A DNA stretch of 64,000 nt from Candidatus Merdisoma merdipullorum. GTDB lineage: Bacteria > Bacillota > Clostridia > Lachnospirales > Lachnospiraceae. Every line of letters starts with the position of its first letter. The stretch's first letter is position 1. The notes beneath the pieces are model-generated. The model saw only the letters and a program-made list of their open reading frames with translations. It ran no database searches and was not told where the DNA came from. Below, one piece after another: positions 1 to 9,103 of this stretch. Position numbers and translations under genes: made by a program. Location: assembly GCA_018715645.1 (NCBI GenBank), contig DVLE01000012.1, positions 1-64,000 on the forward strand, written 5' to 3'.

Positions 1-315
1 CTCCAGCTCCTGCGGCTCCGTAATCACAATCGGCTCCTGGGTGTCAGTTTCCTCCGTCTCCTCCGGGATCTCTGTCTCAGTTTCTTCCTCCTCCTGAGGA
101 AGCGTAATCTCTGTCATTTCCTTTTCGCCGAAGGTTCTCTCCATCCAGGGATGAAGCATTACAAACACAAAGCAGGCGATCGCGCCGCAGACCACAGACA
201 CAAGTATCTGGACGCCTGCGCGGCGCAGCGTCCTGTTCTGGTAAAACGGCTGCTTTTTGATCTTTTCCTTTACAAAGGAAAATTCCTGTTCTTCACGACG
301 TTTTTCTTCTGCCAT
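1..315 (-). CDS. Membrane-anchored HtrA/DegQ-like serine protease, N-terminal part
   Basis: Only the first 105 codons are present; the gene continues beyond the window. The product starts MAEEKRREEQEFSFVKEKIK, has one hydrophobic segment at about residues 33-52, and then a Glu/Thr-rich linker. This layout (FSF-KEKIK cytoplasmic tail, single membrane anchor, acidic spacer) is what I know from the start of trypsin-like HtrA/DegQ proteases of Lachnospiraceae, which degrade or chaperone misfolded proteins at the outer face of the membrane. The catalytic triad and PDZ domain would lie outside the window, so the family call rests on the N-terminus alone. The start is supported by a strong GGAGGAAGG Shine-Dalgarno just upstream. 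It is divergent from mutS2. Confidence 0.6.
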   Translation of the reverse strand, partial: MAEEKRREEQEFSFVKEKIKKQPFYQNRTLRRAGVQILVSVVCGAIACFVFVMLHPWMERTFGEKEMTEITLPQEEEETETEIPEETEETDTQEPIVITEPQELE

Positions 316-380
316 ACCTTCCTCCGAAACTCCCGAATCCGCAGACTGCAGACAGCTTTAGGTAAAAAGTAACCAGTTTT

Positions 381-409
381 ATTCTAATACATTTTCTTAC
401 TGGTGTCCA
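381..409 (-). promoter_or_regulatory. Sigma-A promoter for the HtrA-like gene
   Basis: On the minus strand TGGACA (404-409) and TAGAAT (381-386) are separated by 17 bp, a good match to the vegetative consensus. The start codon of the protease lies about 65 bp downstream. Confidence 0.55.
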
Positions 410-421
410 GCAATTCGTACC

Positions 422-450
422 TTGAGTTTCCATTTCAAATAGAGTATACT
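422..450 (+). promoter_or_regulatory. Sigma-A promoter for mutS2
   Basis: TTGAGT (422-427) and TATACT (445-450) with a 17-bp spacer. Transcription would begin near 456-458, only a few bases before the mutS2 start codon at 460, so the mRNA would be nearly leaderless. It partly faces the divergent protease promoter. Confidence 0.6.
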
Positions 451-459
451 TTAGGTACT

Positions 460-2844
460 ATGAACAAGAAAGTATATCAAACCCTTGAATTTAATAAAAT
501 AAGAGAACAGCTTGCCGGTCACGCCTCGACAGCCGGCGGCAAAGCGCTCTGCCTGGACCTTGAGCCCCTGCAAAGCCTGACAGACATTACGGCTGCCCAG
601 ACCGAGACTGCAGACGCCTTGAGCCGCGTCTACCGCCGGGGAGGACTTTATCTTGCCGGCACAAAGGATGTGCGCGCTTCCCTGAAGCGTCTGGACATCG
701 GAAGCTCTCTGAATATCACCGAGCTTCTGGACATCTGTTCCCTCCTTGAGACTGCCGGAAAAGCCAAGCAGTACGCCCGCCCAATCGATGGACGGGAGGA
801 GGAGCCTGACACCCTCGATCCTCTCTTTGCAGCCCTGGAGCCCTGCACGCCGCTCTCGCAGGAGATCCGGCGCTGTATTCTCTCGGAGGATGAGATAAGC
901 GACGAGGCAAGCCCTGCTCTGAAGAGTGTGCGCCGTTCCATTCGCACTGCGAACGATCGGATCCATTCCACCCTTTCAGGTATGGTAAACGGTTCCGCCC
1001 GCTCCTATCTGCAGGATGCTGTCATCACCCAGAGGAACGGACGCTACTGTATTCCGGTCAAAGCTGAATACAGAAGCCAGGTGCCGGGTATGATCCATGA
1101 TCAGTCTTCCACAGGTTCCACCCTTTTTGTGGAGCCTATGGCTGTCGTACGCCTGAACAACGAGCTGAAGGAGCTTTATCTGAAAGAGCAGGAGGAAATC
1201 GAACATGTGCTGGAGCGTTTAAGCGGGGAAGCCGCTTCCTTTACTGAGGCGCTCGCCGAAGATTATCAGCTTCTCACAGAGCTTGACTTTATATTTGCGA
1301 AGGCTTCTCTTGCAAAAGAGATGAAGGCTACCTGCCCTGTCTTTAATGAAAAAGGTAAGATTCATATCAAAGAGGGCCGCCATCCTCTGCTGAATCCAGC
1401 AAAGGTTGTGCCTGTGACTATTCGCCTCGGTCAGGATTATGATCTGCTGATTGTGACCGGACCGAACACTGGCGGAAAGACCGTGTCTCTGAAAACCACC
1501 GGCCTTCTCACGCTGATGGGACAGGCAGGACTTCATATCCCGGCCGCCCAGAACTCACAGCTTGCCGTGTTTGACGAGGTGTACGCGGACATCGGAGACG
1601 AGCAGAGCATCGAACAGTCCTTAAGTACCTTTTCCTCTCATATGACGAATATTATACGGATTCTGGAAGAAGCGTCCCTGAATTCCCTCGTACTCTTTGA
1701 CGAGCTTTGCGCCGGAACCGATCCGACAGAAGGCGCCGCGCTGGCCATCGCGATCCTCTCTCATCTGCACAAGATGGGGATTCGCACAATGGCGACGACG
1801 CACTACAGCGAGCTCAAGGTATTCGCTCTCTCCACACCAGGAGTGGAGAACGCCTGCTGCGAATTTGACGTAGAGACCTTGAGCCCCACCTATCGTCTGC
1901 TGATTGGAATTCCTGGAAAGAGCAACGCCTTCGCCATCTCCTCGAAGCTTGGCCTCCCCGGCTTTCTCATTGAGGATGCCCGCGGTCACTTAAGCGAGCA
2001 GAGTGAAAGCTTTGAAGATCTGCTCTCCGATCTGGAAAGCAGCCGCAGGACTATTGAGCAGGAACAGGAAGAAATCCGGCAGCATAAGGAGGAGATCCGC
2101 TCTCTGAAAGAATCCCTGAAAAAGAGACAGGAAAAGCTGGATTCTCAGAGGGACCGCATCCTGCGCGAGGCTAATGAGCAGGCAAGAAAGATCCTTCAGG
2201 AGGCCAAGGATTACGCCGATCAGACCATGAAGGATTTCCATAAGTTCGGAAAGGCCGGCATCTCGGTAAGCGAGATGGAGGCGGAACGCGCGCGCCTTCG
2301 GGAACGCATGAAAAAGACGGAAAAAGCCCTGACCGCGGAGAAAGAAAAGAAGCCCCGAAAGGCTCTGAAGCCTTCCGATCTGCATCTGGGCGACACAGTC
2401 CGCGTTTTGAGCCTGAATCTTCAGGGAACTGTAAGCTCTCTGCCTGACGCCAGAGGAAATCTGTTCGTACAAATGGGGATTCTGCGCTCTCAGGTAAAGA
2501 TTTCTGATCTGGAACTTGTGGAGGAAGCCGTGATCACTTCAAAGCAGTTCCAGAAAAGCAGCGCAGGCAAGATCAAAATGAGCAAGTCAGCCAGCGTCAG
2601 CACCGAGATCAATCTCATCGGTATGACGGTAGACGAAGCGATGGCTCATCTGGACAAGTATCTGGACGACGCCTATCTGGCCCATCTTCCCTCCGTGCGG
2701 ATCGTACATGGCAAGGGTACGGGCGCGCTCCGGAAGGCCGTTCAGAATCTTCTCAAACGAAACAAATACGTACAATCCTACCGTCTTGGCGAATTCGGCG
2801 AAGGAGACGCCGGAGTCACCATCGCAACCTTTAAACAGGAGTGA
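460..2844 (+). CDS. mutS2: Endonuclease MutS2
   Basis: 794-aa MutS2, a MutS-family ATPase that suppresses homologous recombination and, in Bacillus, acts on collided ribosomes; it is not part of mismatch repair. Visible features are the MutS core, Walker A GPNTGGKT at about residues 334-341, Walker B LVLFDEL followed by the AGTDPTEG signature near 410, a long charged coiled coil (about 510-640), and a C-terminal Smr nuclease domain with the VHGKGTGALR motif. Length is normal for the family. The reading frame is open upstream to a GTG at 403, but MNKKVYQTLEF is the usual N-terminus, so 460 is chosen; no clear Shine-Dalgarno is seen. A response regulator follows 7 bp downstream. Confidence 0.95.
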   Translation: MNKKVYQTLEFNKIREQLAGHASTAGGKALCLDLEPLQSLTDITAAQTETADALSRVYRRGGLYLAGTKDVRASLKRLDIGSSLNITELLDICSLLETAGKAKQYARPIDGREEEPDTLDPLFAALEPCTPLSQEIRRCILSEDEISDEASPALKSVRRSIRTANDRIHSTLSGMVNGSARSYLQDAVITQRNGRYCIPVKAEYRSQVPGMIHDQSSTGSTLFVEPMAVVRLNNELKELYLKEQEEIEHVLERLSGEAASFTEALAEDYQLLTELDFIFAKASLAKEMKATCPVFNEKGKIHIKEGRHPLLNPAKVVPVTIRLGQDYDLLIVTGPNTGGKTVSLKTTGLLTLMGQAGLHIPAAQNSQLAVFDEVYADIGDEQSIEQSLSTFSSHMTNIIRILEEASLNSLVLFDELCAGTDPTEGAALAIAILSHLHKMGIRTMATTHYSELKVFALSTPGVENACCEFDVETLSPTYRLLIGIPGKSNAFAISSKLGLPGFLIEDARGHLSEQSESFEDLLSDLESSRRTIEQEQEEIRQHKEEIRSLKESLKKRQEKLDSQRDRILREANEQARKILQEAKDYADQTMKDFHKFGKAGISVSEMEAERARLRERMKKTEKALTAEKEKKPRKALKPSDLHLGDTVRVLSLNLQGTVSSLPDARGNLFVQMGILRSQVKISDLELVEEAVITSKQFQKSSAGKIKMSKSASVSTEINLIGMTVDEAMAHLDKYLDDAYLAHLPSVRIVHGKGTGALRKAVQNLLKRNKYVQSYRLGEFGEGDAGVTIATFKQE

Positions 2845-2851
2845 ATATAAA

Positions 2852-3553
2852 ATGGCAGCAAAACAGAAAATTTTAATCGTAGATGACGACGCAAATATTG
2901 CAGAGCTTATCTCTCTGTATCTGACCAAGGAATGCTATGAAACCATGATCGTAAACGACGGCGAGGAAGCACTTTCCGTCTTTAACACGTTTCAGCCCAA
3001 CCTGATTCTGCTGGATCTGATGCTGCCGGGCATCGATGGCTATCAGGTATGCCGCGAGATCCGTTCCAAGTCTTCCACGCCCATTATCATGCTTTCCGCC
3101 AAAGGCGAGGTCTTTGACAAAGTTCTGGGACTGGAGCTGGGAGCCGACGACTATATCATCAAGCCTTTCGACTCCAAAGAGCTGGTGGCCCGTGTCAAGG
3201 CCGTTCTGCGCCGCTACCAGCCGGTCAAGCAGGAAGCGCCCAAGTCCTCGGCCAAGATCGTGGAATACCCGGATCTTGTCATCAACCAGACCAACTATTC
3301 CGTACTCTATCAGGGACATCCCGTGGATATGCCGCCGAAGGAACTGGAGCTTTTGTATTTTCTTGCCTCCTCGCCGAACCAGGTATTTACCAGGGAGCAG
3401 CTCCTCGATCATATCTGGGGCTACGAATATATCGGAGACACCCGCACTGTGGACGTACATATCAAGCGTCTGAGGGAAAAGATCAAGGATCATCCCTCCT
3501 GGAGTCTATCTACCGTCTGGGGAATCGGCTATAAATTTGAGGTAAAAGGATAA
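2852..3553 (+). CDS. OmpR/PhoB-type response regulator
   Basis: 233-aa transcriptional regulator with a receiver domain (acidic DDD at 11-13, phospho-acceptor Asp55 in LILLDLMLPG, Lys in IIKPF) and a C-terminal winged helix that recognises promoter DNA (QLLDHIWGYEY and the RTVDVHIKRLREKI recognition helix). The ATG at 2852 is chosen because AGGAGTG, overlapping the mutS2 stop, lies just upstream; the open frame extends further into mutS2 but without family similarity. The cognate kinase starts 6 bp after the stop, so the two are almost certainly co-translated. The signal and target genes cannot be told from sequence. Confidence 0.93.
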   Translation: MAAKQKILIVDDDANIAELISLYLTKECYETMIVNDGEEALSVFNTFQPNLILLDLMLPGIDGYQVCREIRSKSSTPIIMLSAKGEVFDKVLGLELGADDYIIKPFDSKELVARVKAVLRRYQPVKQEAPKSSAKIVEYPDLVINQTNYSVLYQGHPVDMPPKELELLYFLASSPNQVFTREQLLDHIWGYEYIGDTRTVDVHIKRLREKIKDHPSWSLSTVWGIGYKFEVKG

Positions 3554-3559
3554 ACCGCC

Positions 3560-4984
3560 ATGAAGCATTCCCTCTATCTGAAGTTTCTGCTGACCTATGT
3601 GGTCTTTGGACTTTTAAGCTTTCTCGTCATAGCCACCTTCAGCTCCCAGATGACACTGAACTATCTCACGGAGCAGAGGGCTGACAGCCTGTACCGGGAA
3701 GCCAATTATATTTCTACGAACTTTGCACGGAGCTACTATTCCGACAGTCCGAACGCGTCCTCTCTGGAGGATATTCATACACATTTTCGCGCGCTGGATA
3801 CTTATCTGAACGCTTCTATCTGGCTTCTGAACGCCGATGGAACGATGCTGATCAACTCAGACGAGAGTTTGTCTGAAAATCCGGATACTGTGATCGCGGA
3901 ATTTGATCCGACGGACATGGGAAGCAGCTATTACATGATTGGAGATTTCTACGGGCTATTTGAGGAGGATACTCTCTCCGTGGTGGCTCCTATCACCTAC
4001 AATTTTCGTCCCCGCGGCTATGTGCTGATCCATATGCCCATGTCCGTGCTGGCCAGAGAGCGGGACGGACTTTTGAACGTGACCTATCTGACGCTGCTTC
4101 TGATCTTCGCCCTGTCTCTTATCATTCTGGCCGCATTTACCATCACGGTATACCGTCCCCTTAAGAAAATCACGGAGGCGGCCCGCCAGTATGCGCAGGG
4201 AAATTTCAAGTATCAGCCGGAGATCTACGGAGGAGACGAGATCGGCCAGCTCGCCGCCACTTTGAACTATATGGCTCATGAGCTGAACGAGACCGACGAG
4301 TACCAGAAAAAGTTTGTGGCAAACATCTCTCACGATTTTCGTTCACCCCTGACCTCTATCAAAGGGTATCTGGAGGCCATGCTGGACGGAACCATCGCGC
4401 CGGAGATGCAGGAAAAATACCTGAACATCGTGCTTATGGAGACAGAACGCCTGAACAAGCTGACCAGCGGCCTTCTGACCTTAAATTCCTTCGACACAAA
4501 GAAAAACCGTCTGGATATTACAGAGTTTGACATCAATACGGTGATCAAAAATACCGTTTCCTCTTTTGAGGGACGGTGCAGGGAAAGGCGCATCTCTATC
4601 GAGCTTTTGTTTGACGCCAGACAGCAGTTTGTCCTGGCAGACATGGGGAAGATCCAGCAGGTCCTTTACAATCTCCTGGACAACGCCATAAAGTTCAGTC
4701 CGGCCGATTCACAAATCACCATCGAAACTACCCTGCGGCACGAAAAGGTCTTTATCTCTGTGAAAGATCAGGGAATCGGAATTCCCAGAGACAGCATGAA
4801 AAAGATCTGGGAAAGGTTCTACAAAACCGATCCCTCCCGCGGCAAAGACAAAAAAGGAACCGGTCTGGGACTTTCTATTGTAAAGGAAATCATCACCTCT
4901 CACGGGGAGCATATCAACGCCATTTCCACTGAAGGCGTGGGAACGGAATTTATCTTCACTCTGCCCCATGTGCATGAAGAATGA
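3560..4984 (+). CDS. Sensor histidine kinase
   Basis: 474-aa membrane histidine kinase partnered with the preceding regulator. It has a membrane helix at about 8-29, an extracytoplasmic sensor region of roughly 140 residues, a second helix near 172-195, a HAMP domain, the HisKA box NISHDFRSPLTSIKGYLEAM with phospho-acceptor His258, and a HATPase domain with N box (QVLYNLLDNAIKFS), G1 (DQGIGIP) and G2 (GTGLGLSIVKEI). All catalytic boxes look intact. The sensor domain is not one I recognise. The next gene begins 61 bp later in the same direction. Confidence 0.93.
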   Translation: MKHSLYLKFLLTYVVFGLLSFLVIATFSSQMTLNYLTEQRADSLYREANYISTNFARSYYSDSPNASSLEDIHTHFRALDTYLNASIWLLNADGTMLINSDESLSENPDTVIAEFDPTDMGSSYYMIGDFYGLFEEDTLSVVAPITYNFRPRGYVLIHMPMSVLARERDGLLNVTYLTLLLIFALSLIILAAFTITVYRPLKKITEAARQYAQGNFKYQPEIYGGDEIGQLAATLNYMAHELNETDEYQKKFVANISHDFRSPLTSIKGYLEAMLDGTIAPEMQEKYLNIVLMETERLNKLTSGLLTLNSFDTKKNRLDITEFDINTVIKNTVSSFEGRCRERRISIELLFDARQQFVLADMGKIQQVLYNLLDNAIKFSPADSQITIETTLRHEKVFISVKDQGIGIPRDSMKKIWERFYKTDPSRGKDKKGTGLGLSIVKEIITSHGEHINAISTEGVGTEFIFTLPHVHEE

Positions 4985-5045
4985 TTCCGCGAAGAAGCCT
5001 GGCGGACATGACGCCCCAAAACGTATAGGTTATGGAAGGGATTCT

Positions 5046-6104
5046 ATGTCAAAAACGGATCTGAAAAGAAACTGCATGATCACCATAACGGCGCTGCTGC
5101 TCGCTACGCTCGTTTCCTATCTTTTCTTCCTGGCTACAGGCGGCATGAACAACATCGCCATGATCTACGCGCTGGCTGTGGCCCTGATCGCCAGGTACAG
5201 CACAGGATACCTTCCTGGCATTCTGGCTTCGGTCATCAGTATGTTTATTGTAAACGGTATATTTACCTATCCTTACGGAACCTTAAATTTTACTATGGCC
5301 GGGTATCCGCTGACTTTTTTGGGGATCTTGAGCGTATCCATAATCATCAGCGCCACAACCACCCATCTGAAAAGCCAGGCTAAGCAAATTCAGGAACAGG
5401 AACGTCTGCTTTTGGAAGCGGACAAGGAAAAAATGCGGGCGAACCTGCTTCGTGCCATATCTCATGATTTGCGTACGCCGCTCACTGCTATTATCGGATC
5501 AAGTTCCGCTTATTTGGAAAATAAGGACGCTCTTTCAGAAGAAGAACAGGACGCTCTGGTAAGCGGCATCCACGAGGATGCCAACTGGCTTCTGCACATG
5601 GTAGAAAATCTTCTGACCGTCACCCGGATCAACGCAGATACTGCCAGCGTCGTAAAAACAGAGGAATCTGTGGAGGAGGTCGTCTCAGAGGCCGTGACCA
5701 GACTGAAGAAGCGTCTTCCCGAAGTCCAGATCAAAGTGCGGGTTCCCGATGAATTTTACATGATTCCCATGGACGCCACACTGATCGAGCAGGTAATCAT
5801 CAATCTTCTGGAAAATGCAGCCCGGCATTCCGGATCGCCGGAGCCAATCGAGCTGAACGTATGGCCAAACGGTAATGTTATGCAGTTTGATGTCATTGAC
5901 TTTGGAAAGGGAATTGCGGCAGAACGCCTGAACTCCATTTTTGACGGAAACGCCGCCTACAGCAAAGAGGGCAGCGGAGAGGCGTTTAAGGGCATGGGTA
6001 TCGGCCTCTCTATCTGTAAAACGATTATCTCCGCCCACAAGGGAACGATTACTGCGGAAAATCACGGCATGGGCGCCAGATTTTCCTTTACCCTGCCGAT
6101 GTAA
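5046..6104 (+). CDS. KdpD-like histidine kinase lacking the N-terminal KdpD/Usp region
   Basis: 352-aa kinase made of a four-helix membrane region of the DUF4118 type (about 12-105) followed by HisKA (AISHDLRTPLTAIIG, His140) and HATPase (NLLENAARHSG, DFGKGIA, GMGIGLSICKTI). This matches the C-terminal part of KdpD, the K+/c-di-AMP-responsive kinase, but the roughly 350-residue cytosolic KdpD-Usp sensor portion is absent. The start at 5046 is chosen because GGAAGGG precedes it at good spacing; an open frame runs back to 4968, overlapping the previous gene, without a convincing start. Its likely partner is the regulator at 6161. No kdpFABC genes lie nearby, so its output is unknown. Confidence 0.88.
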   Translation: MSKTDLKRNCMITITALLLATLVSYLFFLATGGMNNIAMIYALAVALIARYSTGYLPGILASVISMFIVNGIFTYPYGTLNFTMAGYPLTFLGILSVSIIISATTTHLKSQAKQIQEQERLLLEADKEKMRANLLRAISHDLRTPLTAIIGSSSAYLENKDALSEEEQDALVSGIHEDANWLLHMVENLLTVTRINADTASVVKTEESVEEVVSEAVTRLKKRLPEVQIKVRVPDEFYMIPMDATLIEQVIINLLENAARHSGSPEPIELNVWPNGNVMQFDVIDFGKGIAAERLNSIFDGNAAYSKEGSGEAFKGMGIGLSICKTIISAHKGTITAENHGMGARFSFTLPM

Positions 6105-6160
6105 CACTCCTTTGGCGGCAGACAGGCCCTTACGTGACATCTTTGAAAGGAGTACGACTT

Positions 6161-6880
6161 ATGAGCAAGCTTTCTGTACTGATCATTGAGGATGAAGAAA
6201 ATATCTGCAACTTTATCAAAACCTCCCTGCGCACCCAGGGGTATAAAATCACAACAGCTTCCACAGCCACGGAAGGCCTTTCCATTGTAAACAGCGGAAG
6301 CTGCGATCTGGTGCTTCTCGACCTGGGACTGCCCGACGCGGATGGGCTTCAAATTATCCGGGAGGTTCGTTCCTGGTCCAGTCTTCCAATCATTGTCATT
6401 TCCGCAAGGACGAAAGAACAGGATAAGGTTCATGCCCTGGACGCCGGCGCCGATGATTATATCACAAAACCCTTCGGCACAGCCGAACTTCTGGCCCGCA
6501 TCCGTACCGCCCTGCGCCACAGCAACCGTCTGGATGCCGACACGGAGCTATATAAACGTCCTTATGTCTGCGGCGACCTGACTGTAGATTTCGACAAACG
6601 CCTGGTCTTCCTGAACGGAGAAAGCATCCATCTCACTCAGATCGAATACCGTCTGGTCTCTCTTCTGGCACGCAATGCCGGACGTGTGCTCACTTACGAC
6701 AATATTCTTACACAGATCTGGGGGCCTTACATCGAGCGGAACAATCAGATTCTTCGCGTAAATATGGCCAACGTGCGCCGGAAACTGGAAAAGAATCCCG
6801 CAGATCCCCAGTACATTTTTACTGAGGTAGGAATCGGCTACCGGATGGCGGAGGAGACGCAGGAAGAAAAGGAAGGCTGA
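6161..6880 (+). CDS. KdpE-like OmpR-family response regulator
   Basis: 239-aa regulator with receiver domain (EDE at 10-12, phospho-acceptor Asp54 in LVLLDLGLPDADG, Lys in ITKPFG) and a winged-helix DNA-binding domain ending in a GIGYRM segment typical of KdpE. The start is set by GAAAGGAGT upstream of 6161. It forms a pair with the shortened KdpD-like kinase 56 bp upstream. The C-terminus has a lysine/glutamate tail. It ends only 16 bp before the end of the convergent GGDEF gene, leaving no room for a conventional terminator. Confidence 0.9.
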   Translation: MSKLSVLIIEDEENICNFIKTSLRTQGYKITTASTATEGLSIVNSGSCDLVLLDLGLPDADGLQIIREVRSWSSLPIIVISARTKEQDKVHALDAGADDYITKPFGTAELLARIRTALRHSNRLDADTELYKRPYVCGDLTVDFDKRLVFLNGESIHLTQIEYRLVSLLARNAGRVLTYDNILTQIWGPYIERNNQILRVNMANVRRKLEKNPADPQYIFTEVGIGYRMAEETQEEKEG

Positions 6881-6896
6881 GGAGATGGTGTCTTGA

Positions 6897-8876
6897 TTAC
6901 CTTCTCTCCCTCTTTCTCCTGTCGTGTTCCTCCTTCTCATAATATTTCTGCTTTGCTTTGTACATTTTCTTTTCTGCCGTTTTAATCAGCTCCTCAAGGG
7001 AAGAAACTTCCTTTTCCCACTGGATGCCGACGGAAATCTCTATATTTTCTTTTCTCAGGGCCTCGGACATTGCCCTTCCCAGCCGGCAGACTTCTTCCTC
7101 CTCCATATCCACTGCGAACGCAAGGAATTCATCTCCGCCGATCCGGTAGGCGTGACGGCCGCCAAATTTTTCACGTATCTGCTCCGCCACAGTCTTCAGC
7201 ATCTTATCCCCGGCCTCATGTCCCTCGCTGTTGTTTTTTTCATGCAGTCCGTTTACGTCGATATAAACGCAGGCCAGAGAGGACGTATAAAGCTCACGGT
7301 ACATCTCCAGATCCATCTCATAGCGGTTTCTGTTATAGAGGCCGGACATCAGATCCTTCTCTCCCTTTTCCTTGATCTCCTTATATGTTCTGAGATTGTG
7401 ACAGAACATGCCGAAGCTGAATTCCACATTTTTCAAAAAAACCGGAGCCAGATAACCGCCGGACAGATTGCAGACCGCCAAGATTCCGCAGATGCTTCCG
7501 TCCATATCCTTTACAGGAACGGCAACCATGCTCGTGGGAAGCTTTGCTTCCAATTCCTGCGGCATATCAGGGAAAAGAGCCGCCAACGTCTCTTCATCAT
7601 AAGCTTCGAGCTGTGTTCTCCCAGCTTCAAAGAGGCGCAGGAGAGATGCCGCTTCCTCAGTATCTCTCTCCTGTCCCTTTTCCGCAAGATTTCTGCACCA
7701 GAAAAAGGCGCTGCCGATTGTGGAATCCTCCACAGTCCAAAAGCCAACTTTTTCCGCCAAGGTGATCTGCGCGATCTTTTCCAGGACCAAATCAATATTT
7801 TCCCTGTCTTCATGCGCGTTGAACAGCAGCTTTTCCACATCATATATATAGTTAATGGTATCCAGCTGGCGCTGCTTCTCACTGGTTACATTACGCACAT
7901 AGCGAAGCATCCACAGAAAATATGCGATAAAGCAGATAATTTCAAAGCCCAGAAACACATTCAGCGCAGCACGAATGGAATCCGCAATTTCAAAAACCAC
8001 ATCTTCCGGCACAGACAGCGCAATCCTCCACTCATTGATTTCCAGGGGTTCAAAATAAAAATAAAGATATTGCCCTGTAGTCTCTGAAACAAATACCACA
8101 TAGCCGGTATCGCCCTCTGTCAGGCCCTGCTTCAGTACCTCATGATCGTAGCCAGGAGCCATCTCACGCCTTCCAAGCGCCCAGATATTTCCTCCGGATT
8201 CGCTGTGCCAGGTATCTACGAGAAAATCCCCCGTCTGCCCCTCTATGATATAGATCGCTGCCTGACCGCCATATGGAGCAGCCTCCAGATCTTCAGGCAG
8301 GCTTCCCAGCTCCACGACGCCATACAGCATCGCAATGATCTGTCCATCCCGTTTGACCGGCACATAATTTCGTACGATATACGTTCCATCCTCGTCAAGA
8401 TCCTGAACTCGGTCGCTGACATGGGCTCCGTGTCCCGCTTCCTCCTCAAAAGACAGCTGTCCGGAGACGTCCACGCGCTTTCCCCCTTCCGTCAGAACCG
8501 TATCATCCGGCAGAAGCAGCTCCAGCCTGGACATCATGCCTACCATATCATAGGAATCCAGTATCTTCCAAAGCTCCTGGGAAGTCAGGTCTTCGTATTC
8601 TGCGATTACCGCGGCAAGCAGCTCCAGCTCTTCCCGATCGTTTTCCATCTCGTCCTCGATTTCCTGTGCCAGACGGTTTGTTTCCTCATAAAGCTCCTCA
8701 AAGCTGCGTTCCTCTTCCATCCGGTTAACCCAGCCTGCCGCCAGGACAGACGCCGCAATCAGCAAAAGAATCAGCAGAACAGCCACCACCAGCGGACTTT
8801 TCCACAATATTTCCTGTTTTTTATTCTTCCGTTTTCCTGCCTCTTTTTCTTTCTTCTGCTCCGCCTGCTCTTCCAT
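6897..8876 (-). CDS. Membrane GGDEF protein (probable diguanylate cyclase) with extracytoplasmic sensor and GAF-like domain
   Basis: 659-aa protein with a charged N-terminus, membrane helix at about 25-47, a large extracytoplasmic region (probably Cache-like, about 50-290), a second helix near 300-320, a GAF-like cytoplasmic region, and a C-terminal GGDEF domain with the intact signature RIGGDEF near residue 580. It is therefore predicted to make c-di-GMP from two GTP in response to an external ligand. I see no RxxD inhibitory site with certainty. ATG at 8876 is preferred because AGGGTGG precedes it; an in-frame GTG lies at 8885. It has its own promoter, divergent from the gene at 9104. Confidence 0.88.
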   Translation of the reverse strand: MEEQAEQKKEKEAGKRKNKKQEILWKSPLVVAVLLILLLIAASVLAAGWVNRMEEERSFEELYEETNRLAQEIEDEMENDREELELLAAVIAEYEDLTSQELWKILDSYDMVGMMSRLELLLPDDTVLTEGGKRVDVSGQLSFEEEAGHGAHVSDRVQDLDEDGTYIVRNYVPVKRDGQIIAMLYGVVELGSLPEDLEAAPYGGQAAIYIIEGQTGDFLVDTWHSESGGNIWALGRREMAPGYDHEVLKQGLTEGDTGYVVFVSETTGQYLYFYFEPLEINEWRIALSVPEDVVFEIADSIRAALNVFLGFEIICFIAYFLWMLRYVRNVTSEKQRQLDTINYIYDVEKLLFNAHEDRENIDLVLEKIAQITLAEKVGFWTVEDSTIGSAFFWCRNLAEKGQERDTEEAASLLRLFEAGRTQLEAYDEETLAALFPDMPQELEAKLPTSMVAVPVKDMDGSICGILAVCNLSGGYLAPVFLKNVEFSFGMFCHNLRTYKEIKEKGEKDLMSGLYNRNRYEMDLEMYRELYTSSLACVYIDVNGLHEKNNSEGHEAGDKMLKTVAEQIREKFGGRHAYRIGGDEFLAFAVDMEEEEVCRLGRAMSEALRKENIEISVGIQWEKEVSSLEELIKTAEKKMYKAKQKYYEKEEHDRRKRERR

Positions 8877-8940
8877 TCTAACCACCCTGTTTTTTCCTTA
8901 CCATTGTCTGCCCTTAATTGACAAGTGTATTCTATACGGA

Positions 8941-8969
8941 AATATAACATGCCTGCCTTCAAACGTCAA
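8941..8969 (-). promoter_or_regulatory. Sigma-A promoter for the GGDEF gene
   Basis: Minus-strand TTGACG (8964-8969) and TATATT (8941-8946), spacer 17 bp, about 65 bp upstream of the GGDEF start codon. It lies back to back with the promoter for the plus-strand gene at 9104. Confidence 0.55.
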
Positions 8970-8996
8970 TTCAGACTCTCCTCCCATCTGTTCTAT

Positions 8997-9025
8997 TTGA
9001 CTTTAAAAATGCGTCATGCTATACT
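8997..9025 (+). promoter_or_regulatory. Sigma-A promoter for the CDP-glycerol transferase gene
   Basis: TTGACT (8997-9002) and TATACT (9020-9025) with a 17-bp spacer; a leader of about 70 bases precedes the start codon at 9104. Confidence 0.65.
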
Positions 9026-9103
9026 TGCGGCAGCAGAAAAAGGAAAAGCCTGTCCTGACTCGTCTGCTGTATGAAAATTACGGAATGAATTTTGGAGGTT
9101 CCC

